From NCBI RefSeq assembly GCF_001441535.1, contig NZ_LMAU01000003.1:372001-436000 (forward strand): a DNA stretch of 64,000 nt. Reading direction: 5' to 3'. Made by a program: the position numbers and the translations under genes. Below, piece by piece: positions 63,592-64,000 of the stretch. Within the stretch, counting starts at the first letter, position 1, and the number at the start of each line of letters is the position of its first letter. Source of the DNA: Tsuneonella troitsensis. GTDB taxonomy: Bacteria > Pseudomonadota > Alphaproteobacteria > Sphingomonadales > Sphingomonadaceae. The notes below the pieces were generated by a model that was not told where the DNA came from, did not search any database, and saw nothing but the letters and a program-made list of their open reading frames with translations.

Positions 63592-64000
63592 TCAGGCGAC
63601 CGGGCAGGCGGCGCCAATCTCGCGCACGGCGCGGTGTGCCGCTTCGAGCGCCGCGGCGCGCGGTTCGTCGCCCAGCGCCAGCCCTTCCGCGATCACGAAC
63701 TGCGGGACGGTGATGCCGATGAAGGCAAGGGCGTCGGTCAGGTAGCGTTCGGCGTGCTCGATCCCGCGCTGGGCGGTGCCGTGTCCATATAGGCCACCTC
63801 GCGCCAGCGCGACGATCACCTTCTTGCCGCCCGCAAGCCCCTCGGACCCGGTGTCGGTATAGCGGAACGTTTCGCCCGCGATCAGCACGCGGTCGATCCA
63901 CGCCTTGAGCTGCGAGGGAATCGTAAAGTTGTACATCGGCGCGCCGATCACGACGACGTCCGCCGCCTTGAACTCCGCCAGAACCTCGGCGGACTGGGGC
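63592..64000 (-). CDS. azoR: FMN-dependent NADH-azoreductase (partial, N-terminus outside)
   Basis: The reading frame continues past the window edge; 136 C-terminal residues are seen. VVVIGAPMYNFTIPSQLKAW is the flavodoxin-fold AzoR motif, followed by DRVLIAGETFRYTDTG, VIVALARGGLYGHG and FIGITVPQFVIAEGLALG. It reduces quinones and azo compounds using NADH and FMN. Normal for the family from this point to its end. Confidence 0.93.
   Translation of the reverse strand, partial: PQSAEVLAEFKAADVVVIGAPMYNFTIPSQLKAWIDRVLIAGETFRYTDTGSEGLAGGKKVIVALARGGLYGHGTAQRGIEHAERYLTDALAFIGITVPQFVIAEGLALGDEPRAAALEAAHRAVREIGAACPVA

Overview
The window is a stretch of high-GC chromosome from an alphaproteobacterium, most likely Sphingomonadales and probably Erythrobacteraceae (Erythrobacter/Altererythrobacter-like). 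This is inferred from gene content and style: a crtY-crtI-crtB carotenoid operon, a class I lysyl-tRNA synthetase, a plant-type glutamate-cysteine ligase, an outer-membrane TonB receptor paired with a beta-propeller phytase, small conserved sphingomonad proteins, and frequent ATGA/TGATG/GTGA translational overlaps. I see no prophage, integron, CRISPR array, toxin-antitoxin pair or intact IS element. Most of the DNA is ordinary, densely packed chromosome.

Layout. 1-1342: end of tatA, then tatB and tatC (Tat export). 1371-5618: a valine/short-chain acyl-CoA catabolic operon (acyl-CoA dehydrogenase, 3-hydroxyisobutyryl-CoA hydrolase, enoyl-CoA hydratase) and small proteins. 5814-5887: tRNA-Gly(CCC). 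5966-7708: alpha/beta hydrolase and SDR. 7932-12698: a phosphorus-scavenging block (TonB receptor, phytase, Tat-exported PhoX). 12713-17437: a GDT1-like membrane protein, Dps, 6-phosphogluconolactonase, Nudix, DNA polymerase IV and a Bcr/CflA exporter. 17424-21003: a biotin-dependent acyl-CoA carboxylase split by a palindromic intergenic repeat. 21045-25435: crtY-crtI-LOG-crtB. 25537-28277: MipA/OmpV porin-like protein and a Baeyer-Villiger monooxygenase broken by a one-base frameshift. 28308-30469: TPP riboswitch, thiC and a coupled 52-aa ORF. 30607-39418: mostly small secreted or lipoprotein genes, plus ygfZ, pyrC, rarD and a candidate structured RNA in front of the ygfZ 3' end. 39415-47493: astD, a decaying YadA-like adhesin, selO, a glycosyltransferase, and a YfgM-like/BamB envelope pair. 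47540-55139: ICMT-type membrane methyltransferase, gshA, rsmE, ubiA, SRAP, MFS, and a VOC protein divergent from soxR across a near-perfect SoxR box. 55140-64000: sixA, a DinG-type helicase, lysK, DUF1003, a prolyl-hydroxylase-like enzyme, cytochrome b561, an RcnB-like protein and a partial azoreductase.

The most unusual signal is not a gene. Two intergenic loci about 32 kb apart (31115-31201 on +, 63368-63496 on -) carry the same architecture: 3 or 5 units of CAAGGYGAC spaced 21 bp apart (with the penultimate spacing 20 bp in both), ending in a conserved GGACAGTGTGACAA(C/G)TGTGACATGC block. Each faces a gene for an exported protein in the same orientation. It looks like a helically phased protein-binding array or a mobile non-coding repeat, and I cannot match it to a known family. 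Other points of interest are the structured RNA candidate at 35105-35275, the two frameshifted genes, the LOG gene inside the carotenoid operon, a lower-GC segment inside the biotin carboxylase gene, and the SoxR box whose geometry favours the VOC gene.
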